Source: Desmodus rotundus
Lineage: Eukaryota > Chordata > Mammalia > Chiroptera > Phyllostomidae
Length of the DNA: 64,000 nucleotides
Reading direction: 5' to 3'
Assembly (NCBI RefSeq): GCF_022682495.2
Contig: NC_071392.1
Location: 133,547,318-133,611,317 of the forward strand
This document shows positions 10,099 through 21,960 of this stretch, in pieces (position 1 is the first letter of the stretch; every line of letters begins with the position of its first letter). The notes beneath the pieces are model-generated. The model searched no databases, was not told the DNA's origin, and worked only from the letters and a program-made list of their open reading frames with translations. The translations under genes were made by a program, and so were the position numbers.

Positions 10099-10735
10099 CC
10101 TATTTCACAGAAGCAACAAAAATCAATGCCAGATTGATTGAGACCTTAAAATGTGAAAAACAAAACGTAAAAACAATGTTAAATAAACATTTTTCACTGA
10201 AAAAAATAAATGAGTGAATCAAAAATGTGGAATATACAATGGAATATTATGCAGGAGAAAGAAAGAAGGAGCTCCTACCCTTTGCAACAGCATGGAACTG
10301 GAGAGCATTATGCTAATGAAATAAGCTAGGTGGTGAAAGACAAATACCATATGATTTCACCTATAAGTGGATTCTAATCAAGGAGACAATCAAGAGTGCA
10401 AAATATAATCAGAAACATGAGAATAATGTGTACCTGACAGTGAGCTGAGGTAGGGGATAGAGGGGTAATAGGGGAAATAAGGAGAAGGCTCAAGTCAAGG
10501 AACATGTGTAAAGACCTATGGACAAAGGTAATAGAGGAGGTATTGAATGTGGAAGGGTGAGGTGGGTAGAGCAGGGGAGAGTAATGGGAGAAACATGGGG
10601 ACAACTATAATTGAACAACAATAAAAAAAAGGCTATGAAAAAAGTAAAAGGGCAAACACCAAGAATGAGAAAAATTACTAATAATGTATCTGATAAGGTT
10701 CTAATATCCAAAATACATAAAGATCTAATAACAGC
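10099..10735 (+). mobile_element. L1 remains: a second L1 3' end flanked by older L1 text
   Basis: 10,215-10,632 is another L1 3' end of a different subfamily (tacaatggaatattatgcag, ggagctcctaccctttgcaa, then a 3' UTR with gaggggtaataggggaaat and a final attgaacaacaataaaaa). On either side (10,100-10,200 and 10,640-10,735) is decayed ORF2 text, such as tgtatctgataaggttctaa. Confidence 0.75.
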
Positions 10736-10739
10736 TACC

Positions 10740-12540
10740 AATTATCCTCACTCGTCCTTCAGGTCTATGTTCAACAGCAAATCCATAAGAGTCCTCCATG
10801 CCTCAGTATGGGTTAGGTTCTTCCTGGCTACTATATTTTCTGAATATTTTTTCTTTTCTTCATAGTGCTTATAATTGAATATTCATATATTTAGCAATTG
10901 TTTGTTTACCATCTAAATAGAGTTAGATTAACGCAGAAATAGTTAATATTTATTTATGAATATATATATATAAATAGATTTATATAAGCTTATATTTTAT
11001 AGCATTAGGGTCATGTTAATGTACTATTTTTGTGAACTTTTTTTCTTGCATTTAAAATTTTTACACCAATAATATTTTTGAGTGAATTTGAGTTCCCTCA
11101 GGTAAGAAGTTTGCTTCCCGATGCTTTCCTTTTTGTTTATGGCCTGACTATACAACTTGTCCTTTTTTCAATTTTCCACCCCCATTTTTGATTGAGCTAG
11201 CTTAAGTTAGATGCTTTTCTTCTAGCCAATCATCTGTGATTTTCAATTCCTCTGAATCTGAAAACAAGGAAGAAGTGCATGGCAGGGGAAGCTCCTGAGG
11301 CAGAGAGGTGTGAAGATAGGTCCCTTGTACTTTGACTCTGATTTTCTTCACCAATGAGAAGACAACACATCTACAGAGATTGGAAGAATCTAAGGAACAT
11401 GAATGGCTTTGGAAAGATTATTGTCAAGACAGTGAATGTAAATGTTAACAGACCTTTCGAGACCTTGTTGTTCACTCCCCACACAGCACAGGGCAGTGCT
11501 GTAAAGCCTCCTAGGTTTCTGTAAATGAATTTGAGGTCCAAAGAGTCCCAACGTGCCCTGTGAAGATGGAGCAGCAAATTCCATTGCTGCTATCTTCTGG
11601 TGGTTAGAAAGTTCTTTCTTATAGCCAGCCACATGTGCCTTCCAAACCTAATGGTGCACTTTCACCCGCATGAGGACACCACAGATTAAGCTGCAGAGGA
11701 GGAACTCTTCCTAGGGAGAAGGAAGTCATCAGGAACAGTTTACTCAAGCTGCAGATGACTTTTGAAATAGACCAGTGGGATAAAAATGAAGCATTGACAG
11801 CCTCTGTTACAGAAATCAATAGTCAACATCAAAATAGAAACATTCACTTTGCCTCCCATAGTGACCTTTCTGAATGTGCAAAAGTGGATGAAGGTACCTC
11901 AAAACTATATGGGAATTTTTGCTACAACTCATGTTCTCGAGCCCCTCTCCATGTCCAAGAGGACATCAGAACTACACAGCTGCTGCTTACATATCCCTCT
12001 GGCCTGGACTATAAGGAATGAACAGAAAGCCCCTGAGTCAGCTGGCCCAGGCACTACTAACAGGTGATGATGGAACACCCACTTCTGAATACCTGCTAAC
12101 CTTCTGACGACACAAACCACCCAGGCCCATTTTGTTCAACACCTTGGGACCAGCTAAATCTTTGTGTTTCATCCATAGTGTCCATAGCTAAGATAAGAAG
12201 ATACCCATCTTCTCATTTCTATGATGTCTCATGCTTCCTAATCCCATAGTCACTGCCCACTTACAACTTCTCTCACATTAATTTATGGTGGGCCCCTTGA
12301 ATGTCCATTCAATTTTAAGGAAACTCTCCCTTAATCTTAGCCTCTCCCAGACCCTGCCCCCCAGCTGTCACACACACACACACACCCCACCCCCTACCTC
12401 ATGCTTGAACATATACCTGCTTTTCCACCAAAGATACTACATTCCACGAAACTTTCAACATTCCCAAACTGGGGCCTGGGAGGTGGTGCAGGCTTTATCC
12501 CACTTCCTTCTGCCATTTCCAGATGGCTTTACTTTTGCTT
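10740..12540. other. Gene-free stretch with a short CA microsatellite
   Basis: No gene is recognised. An AT-rich patch with (AT)n lies at 10,960-10,975. 11,740-11,815 resembles 6,378-6,450. A perfect (CA)8 run lies at about 12,369-12,386. Open frames at 11,755-12,120 overlap on both strands and have no known motif. Confidence 0.45.
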
Positions 12541-12549
12541 TTATGAAAA

Positions 12550-13610
12550 CTTTTAGCAGATGATACTATTGTTTCCCTAAGAAACTTCAAAAATAACACT
12601 CAAAAAACTACAAACAATACAAAATTTCAGCAAGAGATACAAAATCAATCCATAGAAACCAGCAACTTTTATAAACACAAATAACCAGATCAAAGACCTA
12701 ACAGAGAACATCAGCATAGAGAAAGCCTTACAAAGGAAATGAACCAGCCCGTGTGAAGAAAACTCTAAAATATCACTGTAGGGTAAAGAGAAAACTTAAC
12801 AAATGGAAAGACATACCATATCATTGGACAGGAAATGTCAATAGTATAAAGATGTTGTTTCTATTCAAACTTATCTAGAAATTTAACACAAAGTAAATAA
12901 AAATATTAAGGTTTGAAAGACTGAATGATCCAGTTAATTCTTAAGTTCTTATGGAAAAAACAATTTTTAAAAGAGTGAGGAAGGATCTTTAAAAGTACTA
13001 TATTAGTAGGGAGTCAGAGCATAAAATGTTAGCTACTTATTAAGCCTCAATAATTAAAATAGTGTGATACTGGTACACAGATCAATTGAATGAAATAGAA
13101 AATCCAATAACATACTCCAAAATATAAAAGAAGATAGTATCTGATAAGGGAAAAATTTCAAATCAGCGGGGAATAGGTGAACTATTCAGTAGCTGGAACA
13201 TCTAAGTAGCCATCTAAAAATAAATAAAGCTCAATCTCACCTTGCACACAGCAGAATAAATTTCAAATGGGTCAAAGATTGAAGTGTTTTTAAAAAATGG
13301 TTTTTACTTGAAATCCGTAGAAAAAACACAAGAGGATTTTTAATAACCTTGAAGGAGATGAGACTTTTCTACTGGAGACACAAAATCCAGCAGCTATAAA
13401 GGAAAAGGCTGAAATGAAAATGATGAAAAACATTTGTGTGACAAAGTAAGTCAAAAGGGAAAACATATTTGTAGCTCAAAACAGGGCTTAAACTTTGAAT
13501 AGTAGTCAGAAAAATGTGAATAATGCAGATTAAACTTTTGTTGTGTGTGTAGCCATTACATAAAATATCTAAAAAGTATTCTTCTGTCATTCAAAAACTG
13601 GTATCTGATT
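12550..13610 (+). repeat. Decayed old L1 ORF2 fragment
   Basis: Landmarks in the expected order: agcagatgatactattgttt (RT region), aaaactacaaacaatacaaa, aaatggaaagacataccata, tactggtacacagatcaatt, ttcaaatgggtcaaagattg and gaaaaaacacaagaggattt. These belong to the central and C-terminal half of L1 ORF2. Every frame is broken. Confidence 0.75.
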
Positions 13611-13619
13611 CAGGAAGAA

Positions 13620-15310
13620 GTTGCTCATGTCACCGATGAATCAGTAAAGTCTCAACATAGGTCTCCACCATTTCACTTTCACTTTAACTTAAATGAAAGT
13701 ATTAACATCAATTGCCACTAATTAATTGTGGTACCAATGGCAATAGGATCACTCATTGACCCTAAGTCACAAATTGAGCAGGGGCAGTTGGAGTTTTTAA
13801 AAAGCACATATGAGACGCATCTGGGAACCCCCAGAAATAATTGACCTTGGCAAAGAGTGGTGCAGTTAAAGAAAAGGGGCCTAACGACCTAGCTTAATTA
13901 TCTAGTAATGTCAATGTGACCTCATTTGTACCTACAGCCTAGTGACACCTAAGGACATCCAGGTTACAATTAATTTTGGTTTAAGGGTGACATTTTACAT
14001 CACAAATACCAAAACAACTTGGCAATGCATACCACTAAAAGGATGATGATGTTTTCAGAGTGAATGAAATAAAGTGACATACCTGTAGCTGAGAGCTGTT
14101 GGTGAGGGTTACAGGCAAAGGAGCGTACTGTAAATATGAATCTGAAGACATGGTTTCTACTTCTGACTACATAAGTTACTAGCCTTGTGATTGGGATAGT
14201 CAGTGAACTTGTGATTTGCTCTCAACAGGCTCATGTGCGAGATTCTGTTGGTGCCCTGGGCCAACACACCCATTCTCAAAGCTGTTGGAAGTGTGGGCTT
14301 CCAAGTACTTACAGGTGCCCATCTTCTCTGAAGGACTTCCCTCAGCTGATGGATCTGCCTCACCTGGGAAGTTACAGCCCCTTCCTCCATCCTAGCAACC
14401 CCCAGCTAATGAGTGACTGTCAAAGGAGTACAAAAGGCCAGATGCCTTTTCCCAAGGGGGGCAGCCCCATTCTCATTGCTTGGATCCTTGGTGGGCTGCT
14501 TCCCCAGCCCTGTTTGGCTTTGCCCCCTCCCTTATTGAAAGCTCTCCCTCAGCAATTCACATGTACCGGGATATCTGCCCCAGGCTCTATTCCTGGAAAA
14601 CCTACCCTAAAAGAGTTTTAATTTCTGGCCCATTAATTTTATCAGATTGCCTTTGTCTGAGACCAACTAGCAAGACTTGTTTGAACTAAGGACTGTGGAG
14701 ATCCATATGGAACTTTTCAGGGTTAAGGTCCAGGAGGCTGGGCTGAGCTGGGCTGGGCCAGGGAGGGTCAGGCAGGCTATTAAAAGGGCAGTCATGAGCA
14801 GTGCTATCACAGGGGTAAAGAGGGGTGGTTGACAAGGAAGGAAGTCAAGAGGAGACACAAGTCAGATCTAGGCAGAGATGAGGCCACAACTAGTCAAGGT
14901 GATCACGAACCTGATAGGGCAGCACAGAACCCTCCTAGATCAGTAGCTGAGGCTGAGGCAAAAACCATGCAGACTGACTGGTGGCCAGACTAGGCCAGAC
15001 CACTAAGAAGAAGAATTAAAATAGAGTCAAATAAGTCAATGTGAAAACAACCTAGAAAGAGAAGTGCTATACAAATGAAAGATGGCACTATTGTTTATGT
15101 TAAAGTAAATGGGGTCTTATGGGTTAGCTATGATCTAGGTTACATTTTACCATTCTGAAAGTAGGACAAGGAAACCTCCTTTGGAGTCCTCTAGCTCTGA
15201 GCCTATAGAACTATGTATAGGTAAAATTATGACACAGAAAACTGCTTTGGGAGACTCAAATCCCATTTGGCGACATTTAAGATAAACTGAGATATATCAA
15301 ACTTTCAGGG
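13620..15310. other. Gene-free stretch, weak MIR trace
   Basis: 14,128-14,222 resembles the core of a plus-strand MIR (tggtttctacttctgactac, then ttactagccttgtgattgg). An open frame at 14,187-14,621 (144 codons) starts inside that MIR text, is proline- and leucine-rich without domains, and has no partner frame, so I do not call it a gene. A short ggctgagctgggctgggcc tandem is at 14,740-14,760. Confidence 0.4.
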
Positions 15311-15319
15311 TGCAGCTAA

Positions 15320-15555
15320 GCCTTTAATTTTTATATTAGAGAAGAAGAAGGGCTGAAATTCCATGATCAAAGCTACCATCTCCAGAATCCAAAAGAGCCA
15401 CAAAGTAGAAGAAAAGAAATAAAAGGCAAGAGCAAAAATCAATGAAACAAAATAAATGTATGGTAGAGAAAACCTGTAAGGTCAAAAGCTAGCTATTTGA
15501 AGACTAATAACATTAATACACTTCTAGCAAGGTTGATTGAAGAAAAAATGAATTT
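15320..15555 (+). repeat. Decayed L1 ORF2 fragment
   Basis: The text gagcaaaaatcaatgaaaca, ggtcaaaagctagctatttg and tctagcaaggttgattgaag follows the order of the segment between the endonuclease and RT parts of L1 ORF2. All frames are closed. Confidence 0.65.
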
Positions 15556-15559
15556 CCAC

Positions 15560-17490
15560 TATCAGGAAATTAGACTCATTCTGTGTTAAATGCTCAGAGG
15601 AGGGTTTCCAGGAAGCTGCCTTGGATATATATTCCAAGTTCGTCAGTGGTTAGGAGCCCAGGTCGCTTGACTCTGTTCATGCATTCATGGCAAACTGTCC
15701 CTCCAACTTAGAGCTTGTAGATCATGCCAAAATTATTTTTTAAAAATGAAAACATGTGCCATCAAAGTTGGGATTAAATAGTAGCAAAATAAAGATTAGG
15801 TGAAAACAAGATTGGGCGTAAACAAGATTGGGCTGCCTGAGGGTGGGGTCCTCAGAAGCAGAGCCTGCCACAAAACTTTTAGTGTATTTGAGAAGCAGCC
15901 TCAGGCAGTGGCAATGGTCAGGCTTTTGTATCATCTCCAAAGACAGCCACCATACTTCTCTCCTCCCTGGGCCAGCACCCCATTCTTGAACCTGTGCTGG
16001 CTCTGTAATTGCCTCAACCAGCTATAGCAGAAATGCCCTCCTGGGACTTTCCAGCTCATGTTGGCAACTTTTGCTTCCTCTCTGTTGGGGAATCTTGCCA
16101 CCCAGATGTAAGGCAGATTGGGCTGGACCATGGACAATGAAACACCACAGGAAAGGGAGGCCATGTAGAGCAGTGCAGAAATGCCAGGCATGAGAGAAGC
16201 AGCCTAGACCTTCCAGTTCATTACTGTGGCCTGCTGAACACAGCAGGAGGATGATCCTGGTCAACACCAAGAGGAGCTACAAAACTGCTCAGCTATGTCC
16301 AGCTTGGACTCTTGATCCACAGAATCAAGAGAAATAATACATAATTGTTATAAGCCCTGATGTCCAGGGGAGGGAAGGTCATTGCCCAGCAATAGATGAT
16401 TAAATAAATCAATGCCAGATGCACTAATGAGCAGTTTCTTGTGTGGGACCTCTTGGAGATGGTGTTGAACAGCTTCAGAGTTGCCTCACAGCCTGCTCCT
16501 ACCGCCAGAGAGAGGTAGGTGCTTGTGAGAAAGTTGTCACAGGTACAGGAACTATGAGGACTCTGAGTAGAGTTTGGGCAGTGTGTGCCACAGGCAACTT
16601 AATTCATTGCCTGTGAGCAATTCCTACCTCCTTTCTTGTACTCAAACCCATAACTGTATCAGTGTTTTGGGGTTCTTTGCCTGTGCCTGCTAGGTCCAGC
16701 ACCCCTGTCTTCTGGCCTTATTCTGGCTTCTTCCCTTTTCACCATTTTAACTCCTCTTTAACATCAAAAGTCAGTTTGAAACATTACCTCTCATAAGAAA
16801 CTTTCAGTATCAGTTAAATCCCTTTCAGTCACACATTAAAAAAAAATTCACTTCAAATGAGCTTGAATAGAAGAGAAATTATTGACTGATTTAACTGCAA
16901 ATTTCTGTGGTAAATCACACAGGCTTCAGGCTCAGCTTGACCAAGGCTCATTTGATGTCACCAGAAAATAGTTTCTCTTGGCCTTTGTATTCAGCCCTGT
17001 TTGCCTCCATGTAGTAAACTGCAATTTCAGTCTCCAAACAATGACAGGATGGCTGCCACTACTCTAACCCACTGTCATCTCAGTTTCAAGAAAGAGATTT
17101 TTTTCCAGAAGCCCTTAAACAATCCTGCAATTTGCTAGCGTTAGACCAGCTGAGGTTACATGCTTACCTCTGAACCAATCAATGTAGCTGGAAGAAAAAC
17201 TACTCTGTTGCCTTTGGCCTGGGTCATTTGCTTTAGCCCTGGGGTCAGGGGCTTGGGTCTCACTTGAACCAATGGACAATGGATTGGTCCACAAATAAAA
17301 CTCAAAGCTGCTGTCTAAATAGGGTGAGGGGATGCTGAGGAGTATAATGCATCAAATGTCCTCTACTTCTTTCCTAAGCATCTTACCTACATCCACCCTA
17401 GAACTAAATGCCCTTCCTCTGTGACCTTAATATTCACCACACTGTGCTGTTTCCATTGCTTTACATGATTCTCTCCACCAATGCTTTGTA
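15560..17490. other. Gene-free stretch
   Basis: I recognise no gene or young repeat. The open frames (up to 86 codons, 15,800-16,270) are mutually overlapping on the two strands. Confidence 0.45.
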
Positions 17491-17494
17491 AAAA

Positions 17495-17610
17495 CCTTGG
17501 GGATAAAGATCATGATTGATGTGTTTTTATGTCTTCATACTCACCCCTACCAGCATCTTAAATTAATTTGATACTTCATAAGTGCTTGTGGAATGAATGA
17601 ATGAATGATC
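17495..17610 (+). repeat. L2-type 3' tail with TGAA repeats
   Basis: aaaccttggggataaagatc, then cataagtgcttgtggaatg, followed by (AATG)n, is the end of an L2 LINE, whose tail is characteristically a TGAA-type short repeat. Confidence 0.65.
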
Positions 17611-17699
17611 TATTTATTGAGTATGAGCACACACATACCCACACATAAAACAAAGACAAGTGTCTAGCTAACAGATTGAGTTCTTGTTTGTTTTGTAAA

Positions 17700-17884
17700 C
17701 TTCATTAAAATATTTATAACATGCACAAAAAAGTATCAAACATAATCAATAAATTTTTACCAACTGAACACATTTATATAACCAAAACCCAGATCAAAAG
17801 GTAATATTACCAGAACCCCAAAAGCTTCTATTTACTGTTCACCTCCAAAGATAGCTACTATCCTGACTTCTAACACCATAAATT
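17700..17884 (-). repeat. Old L1M fragment, left half, split by a younger L1
   Basis: The text is the minus-strand L1M pattern also seen at 32,620-32,830: caataaatttttaccaactg, then tataaccaaaacccagatc, then caccataaattagttttgc. The rest of this copy continues at 18,991 after the inserted L1. Confidence 0.6.
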
Positions 17885-18990
17885 AGTTTTGCTTGTTTTT
17901 AAAATTACTTAATTTATTATTGTATTTTCTATTACTGTTTATCCCTCTCCATGCCTGCAATCACCAAACTCTTGTCCATGTCCATGAGTCCTTTTTCCTT
18001 TTTGCTTGACCCCTCCACTTCCTAACCACCCCCAGAGCTGTTAGCCTACTCTCTATGATTTTGTCTTTATTTTGCGTATTAATTCAGTTTGTTCATTAGT
18101 TTCCACATATGAGTGAAATCATATGGCATTTGTTATTTCTCTGAATGGCTTATTTCACTTAGTATAATGATCTCCAGGTCTATCCATTCTGTCACAAATG
18201 GTAAAATTTTCTTGTTTTTTTATGGTCAAGTAGTATTCCACTGTATAAATGTCTCGTAGTTGTTTTATCCATTCATCTACTGATAGGCACTTGGGCTGTT
18301 TCCACATCTTGGTGATTGTAAATAATGCTGCAATGAATATAGGGGTCCTTATGTTCTTTTGAATTAGTGTTTCAGTTTTCTTTGGATAAATTCCCAGAAG
18401 TGGAATTGCTGGGTCAAAAGGCAGTTCCATTTTTAATTTTTTGAGGTATCTCCATAGTGTTTTCCACAGTGGCTGCACCAATCTGCATTCCCACCAACAG
18501 TGCAAAAGTGTCCTCCTTTCTCCACATCCTCGCCAGCACTTGTTGTTTGTTGATTTATTGATGATAGCCACTCTGACCAGGGTGAGGTGATATCTCATTG
18601 TGGGTATAATAAAATCTTGGACATTGCTCACAATAATATGTTTTCTGATATATCTACTTAGGCAAAGAAAACAAAAGAAAAAATAAACAACTGGGACTAC
18701 ATCAAACTAAAAAGTTTTTGTACAGTAAAGGAAACCAATCAACAAAATAAAAAGACAAGCCACATTGAATGGGAGAACATATTCGTCAATACATCTGGTG
18801 AGGGGTTAATGTCCAAAATTTATAAAGAACTTATAAAACTCAACACCAAAAAATAAACAATCCAATTAAAAAATGGCAAAGGGCCTGAATAGACATTTCT
18901 CCAAAGAGGACATACAGATAGCCAATAGACATATGAAAAAATGTTCAACGTCACTAAATGTCAGAGAAATGCAAAGTTTTCCTTGTTTTT
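17885..18990 (-). mobile_element. L1 insertion with 5' inversion (twin priming) and 16-bp TSD
   Basis: Target duplication AGTTTTGCTTGTTTTT at 17,885-17,900 and AGTTTTCCTTGTTTTT at 18,975-18,990 (15 of 16). From 17,901 to about 18,602 the L1 lies on the minus strand: 3' UTR and ORF2 end. From about 18,604 to 18,974 the upstream ORF2 piece lies on the plus strand. Its last bases (tgtcagagaaatgcaaa) are those that normally sit just before the first bases of the minus part (acaatgagatatcacctcac), so only about 10 nt are missing. The 158-codon open frame at 18,155-18,631 is the ORF2 C terminus. Confidence 0.92.
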
Positions 18991-19290
18991 GAGCTCTGTA
19001 GATTGTTTATTCTCATTGCTGTATAGTAGTCCATGATGTGAATTTCCCATAATTTATCTACCCATTCTACTATAGATGAGTATTCAGGTAGTTTCCAGTT
19101 TGGAGCTATTACAAATACTGCTGCAATAAATATTCTCTTTCTTGTTAGTGAACATGTAAACATACTTCTGTTGCATATATACCCAGCAGTAGAATCACTG
19201 TCAAAAGTTAGGGGTGTATTCAGCTTTAGAAAATGTTTTCAGTTTTCCAAAATGGAGGTACTCACTCTAGCCAGAAGTGGGAGAGTTTTG
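18991..19290 (-). repeat. Old L1M fragment, right half
   Basis: This is the continuation of 17,700-17,884: catttctactatagatgag-like text, tttccagtttggagctatta, ctgctgcaataaatattctc and cagcagtagaatcactgtc are the ORF2-end pattern on the minus strand, more decayed than the inserted L1. Confidence 0.65.
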
Positions 19291-19309
19291 CAGTTCTCAT
19301 CACCACATT

Positions 19310-19400
19310 TTTGGGTATCTTCACAGAGCTATATACACAATAGATGCTTGATAAATACTTAATAAATGGATGAATGAAGGAATAAATGAATGAAATACCA
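19310..19400 (+). repeat. L2-type 3' tail
   Basis: caatagatgcttgataaata, followed by degenerate TGAATGAA repeats, is the L2 terminal pattern. Confidence 0.55.
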
Positions 19401-21520
19401 TATGAAGAATCCTAAAGTGCCACAGAAATTTCTGAAGGCAAACTTTTCCCTTCCTTGACTACAGTTTGAATTAGAAGACTTTCTGGAGGATTTCATTCAT
19501 AATCCCTTCAAAATTAGTTAGTCCTGCTATATACTAAATGGATTATGCATGAATCCCAAAACAAATCCAACTGCAATTAATGTTTTAACAAACCAATTGC
19601 TAGTGTATGCAATACCCACAACTTGTCAGGATGGATTTTATCATATTTATAAATATTAATTAGGTGTTTGTTATTTTCAAACTAAATTTAAAATAAATCC
19701 ACAGCATCACTGGCCACATGGGTGAAAAAATCTCAGTGGTGACTGTAATTAGAAAATAGATGTAAGAGAACAGGATTAATTAGTTAGCTAATGGTGAGCT
19801 TTCCACTAATTGAAATGAGGAGCTGCTATCTCTCAGGATGACAAAAGATCTTAGGTATGAGAGTGCATAAGAAGTGAATCCTTCGGGTATTAATAATAAG
19901 ACAAAATGTTCATTTAACTCTTTCCTTAAGGTATTTTGATAGAAACCCACAATTCTCATTGCCAAATAAAATACAAATTTACAAAACTTTTTTAAGGTGG
20001 GAAAAGGAAGTGTTTGGCAGAATACAACAGAATCTGCTCTTGCCAAAATAGGGAATGAGTTCCTAATGTCAGATTTAACTTTGGTTCCTGTCTTTCTAAA
20101 TCTCCCTGAGACAGGTGACCCCTTATGTTGTTCCTGGTCATTCATTCTCAGTTTTCTTCATTGTCTCTTCTTTCTCTCAACACTTCAATGTTGGTTCTTC
20201 CCAAAGTTCTAGCCCTTTTGCCTTTTTATCTTGCACACTCTAGCTCATGATGGTCTCATTCACTGCTGTGGTTTTAACCTCCACCTGTGTGCAATCTTGG
20301 TTCTGCATCCCCAGTTCTGAACAATTAGGCTCCAGACTCAAATATCCCATTGTTTTCTCACACTTCCTACTGGGTTGATCCACAGGCACTTTGTAGCAGA
20401 CACTATTTGATGCTCTGCCCAAATGTCCTCAGATCCCTTTTATTAAATTTTTGTGTTCTCCATCCCCAGTTTCTATGTGGTTCTGCTTCTACTTGCCTAT
20501 ACCAGGCTGCTAGAAATTTTCCTGGATATTTAGATAGCTGAAGTGCTGGAGTTCCCCTGAAGGTTGAGGCTAGGACCTGACCTGAAATCTTGTCCCTGCT
20601 CAGTGATTCCTTTGGCTGTTCTGCTTCCTTATTTCTTACTTGTCTCCTCTGAGAGCACGTTACTAAATAAGTCACGTGCACACAAATCCTGATCTCAAGG
20701 TCCATTTCCAGCAAACCTGGCCTAATATAGCAAAATGCATCCTCTTCCCCCAGAAACACATTTCCTTCTTTTATATTTCAATGCTCAGTTGGTATCACCA
20801 CTGTCTAAGTCAGAAAAGAAGATGTCATACTTCCCCGCCATTTACCAGTTACTTTCAGCCAAACAGAAATGCTCCCCAAATCCCAACCATACAACTCCTC
20901 TATGTTTTTCACCATTACTCCTTCCTCTCATTGTTGCAGGGACATTTAACTATCCTCCAAAACCTCATATTTTCCCATCCTGCTAGGAAGTGCTGCCTAG
21001 TCAAGGCTACATTTTCCACCCATCCTGGCATCTCAGTGGATCACAAGACCAGTTCTCACCTATGGAAATGGTGGTGATGTGTGTCTCTCCAGGCCAAGTG
21101 CTCCAAGAAATGGGTCAGCTTCTTCCATTTTCTCTTACCCCCTTCTGCCTACAGAGAGAAACCTGAGGCCTCAGGACTGTGGAGGTGCAAAAAGAAAAGC
21201 TGGGCTGCTGCACTCCCACATGGAAGAAAGCCTTCCAACTCACTGGAATGCACTCCACTAGACTGTGATGTGAATAAGAAATAACTTCATGGTACTAAGC
21301 CTACTGAAATTTGCAGGTTTGTTTGTTGTGGCTGCCAGTGTGGTCCTGATTATTACACAAATCCCACTGTTACTACTCAAGTTCAGATGTGGGGTCATCC
21401 CTACATTATTGCTATAGTTCCTGACCTGGCCTTCCTTCTCACCAACCCTCATAAATCTGCCCTTTACCCATTCAACAGAACAGGGCAATGTAATGGAAAT
21501 GCAAATCAAACCCTGTGCCT
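19400..21520. other. Gene-free stretch
   Basis: No gene or repeat family is recognised with confidence. Open frames of up to 133 codons (20,403-21,077) overlap on both strands, lack domains and are proline/serine-rich in a C-rich region, as expected by chance. Confidence 0.4.
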
Positions 21521-21529
21521 CCTCTGCTC

Positions 21530-21960
21530 TCTAAAAAACTCTGCCTGTTAAGTATAGAATAAAAATCAAGTCCTTCATCATCTTAAAAGACCGCTCTGAC
21601 TAACAGTTCCTCTTGTAATCTATGCCCCAGAAGTGCCTGACTACTTACAGCTCCCTGGAAGTCCCTAATCTTACTCAAGACTGGCCAGAGCCTCCTCACA
21701 CTTGCCTTATTTGCCACCTGATTGGTTCCTACTGGTCCTTTAAGACTTAGTTTGGACAAGAAGCCACCTTTGGATTCCCCCAGGCTGCCGTAGAAACTGT
21801 CTTGGGGGTGTCTGTCAGAGCACTCTGTGAGGCACAAATTTACCTACTTTCCATCGCTTTCCCTGACTAGCCTGCACACTTCCTGAAAACAGAGATCTTG
21901 GCTTTATATTCCAGAACCTATTCTGTGCCAACTACCAATCAAAAGGTTGTTGAAACAGCT
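21530..21960 (+). repeat. L2 LINE fragment
   Basis: The text aaaatcaagtccttcatcat, then a gcctcctcacacttgcc block, then acttcctgaaaacagagatc and attctgtgccaact follows the order of the end of L2 ORF2 and its 3' UTR. The open frame on the opposite strand at 21,583-21,837 has no meaning. Confidence 0.6.

Noticed and set aside
12369..12386. CA microsatellite as a notable feature
   Set aside because: About eight dinucleotide units is ordinary for a mammalian genome.
14187..14621. 144-codon open frame on the plus strand
   Set aside because: It starts in MIR-like text, is proline/leucine-rich without a domain, and has overlapping open frames nearby. It is most likely a chance ORF in C-rich DNA.
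20403..21077. Open frames of 118-133 codons on both strands
   Set aside because: They overlap each other, have no domain or repeated motif, and no exon-like boundaries support them.
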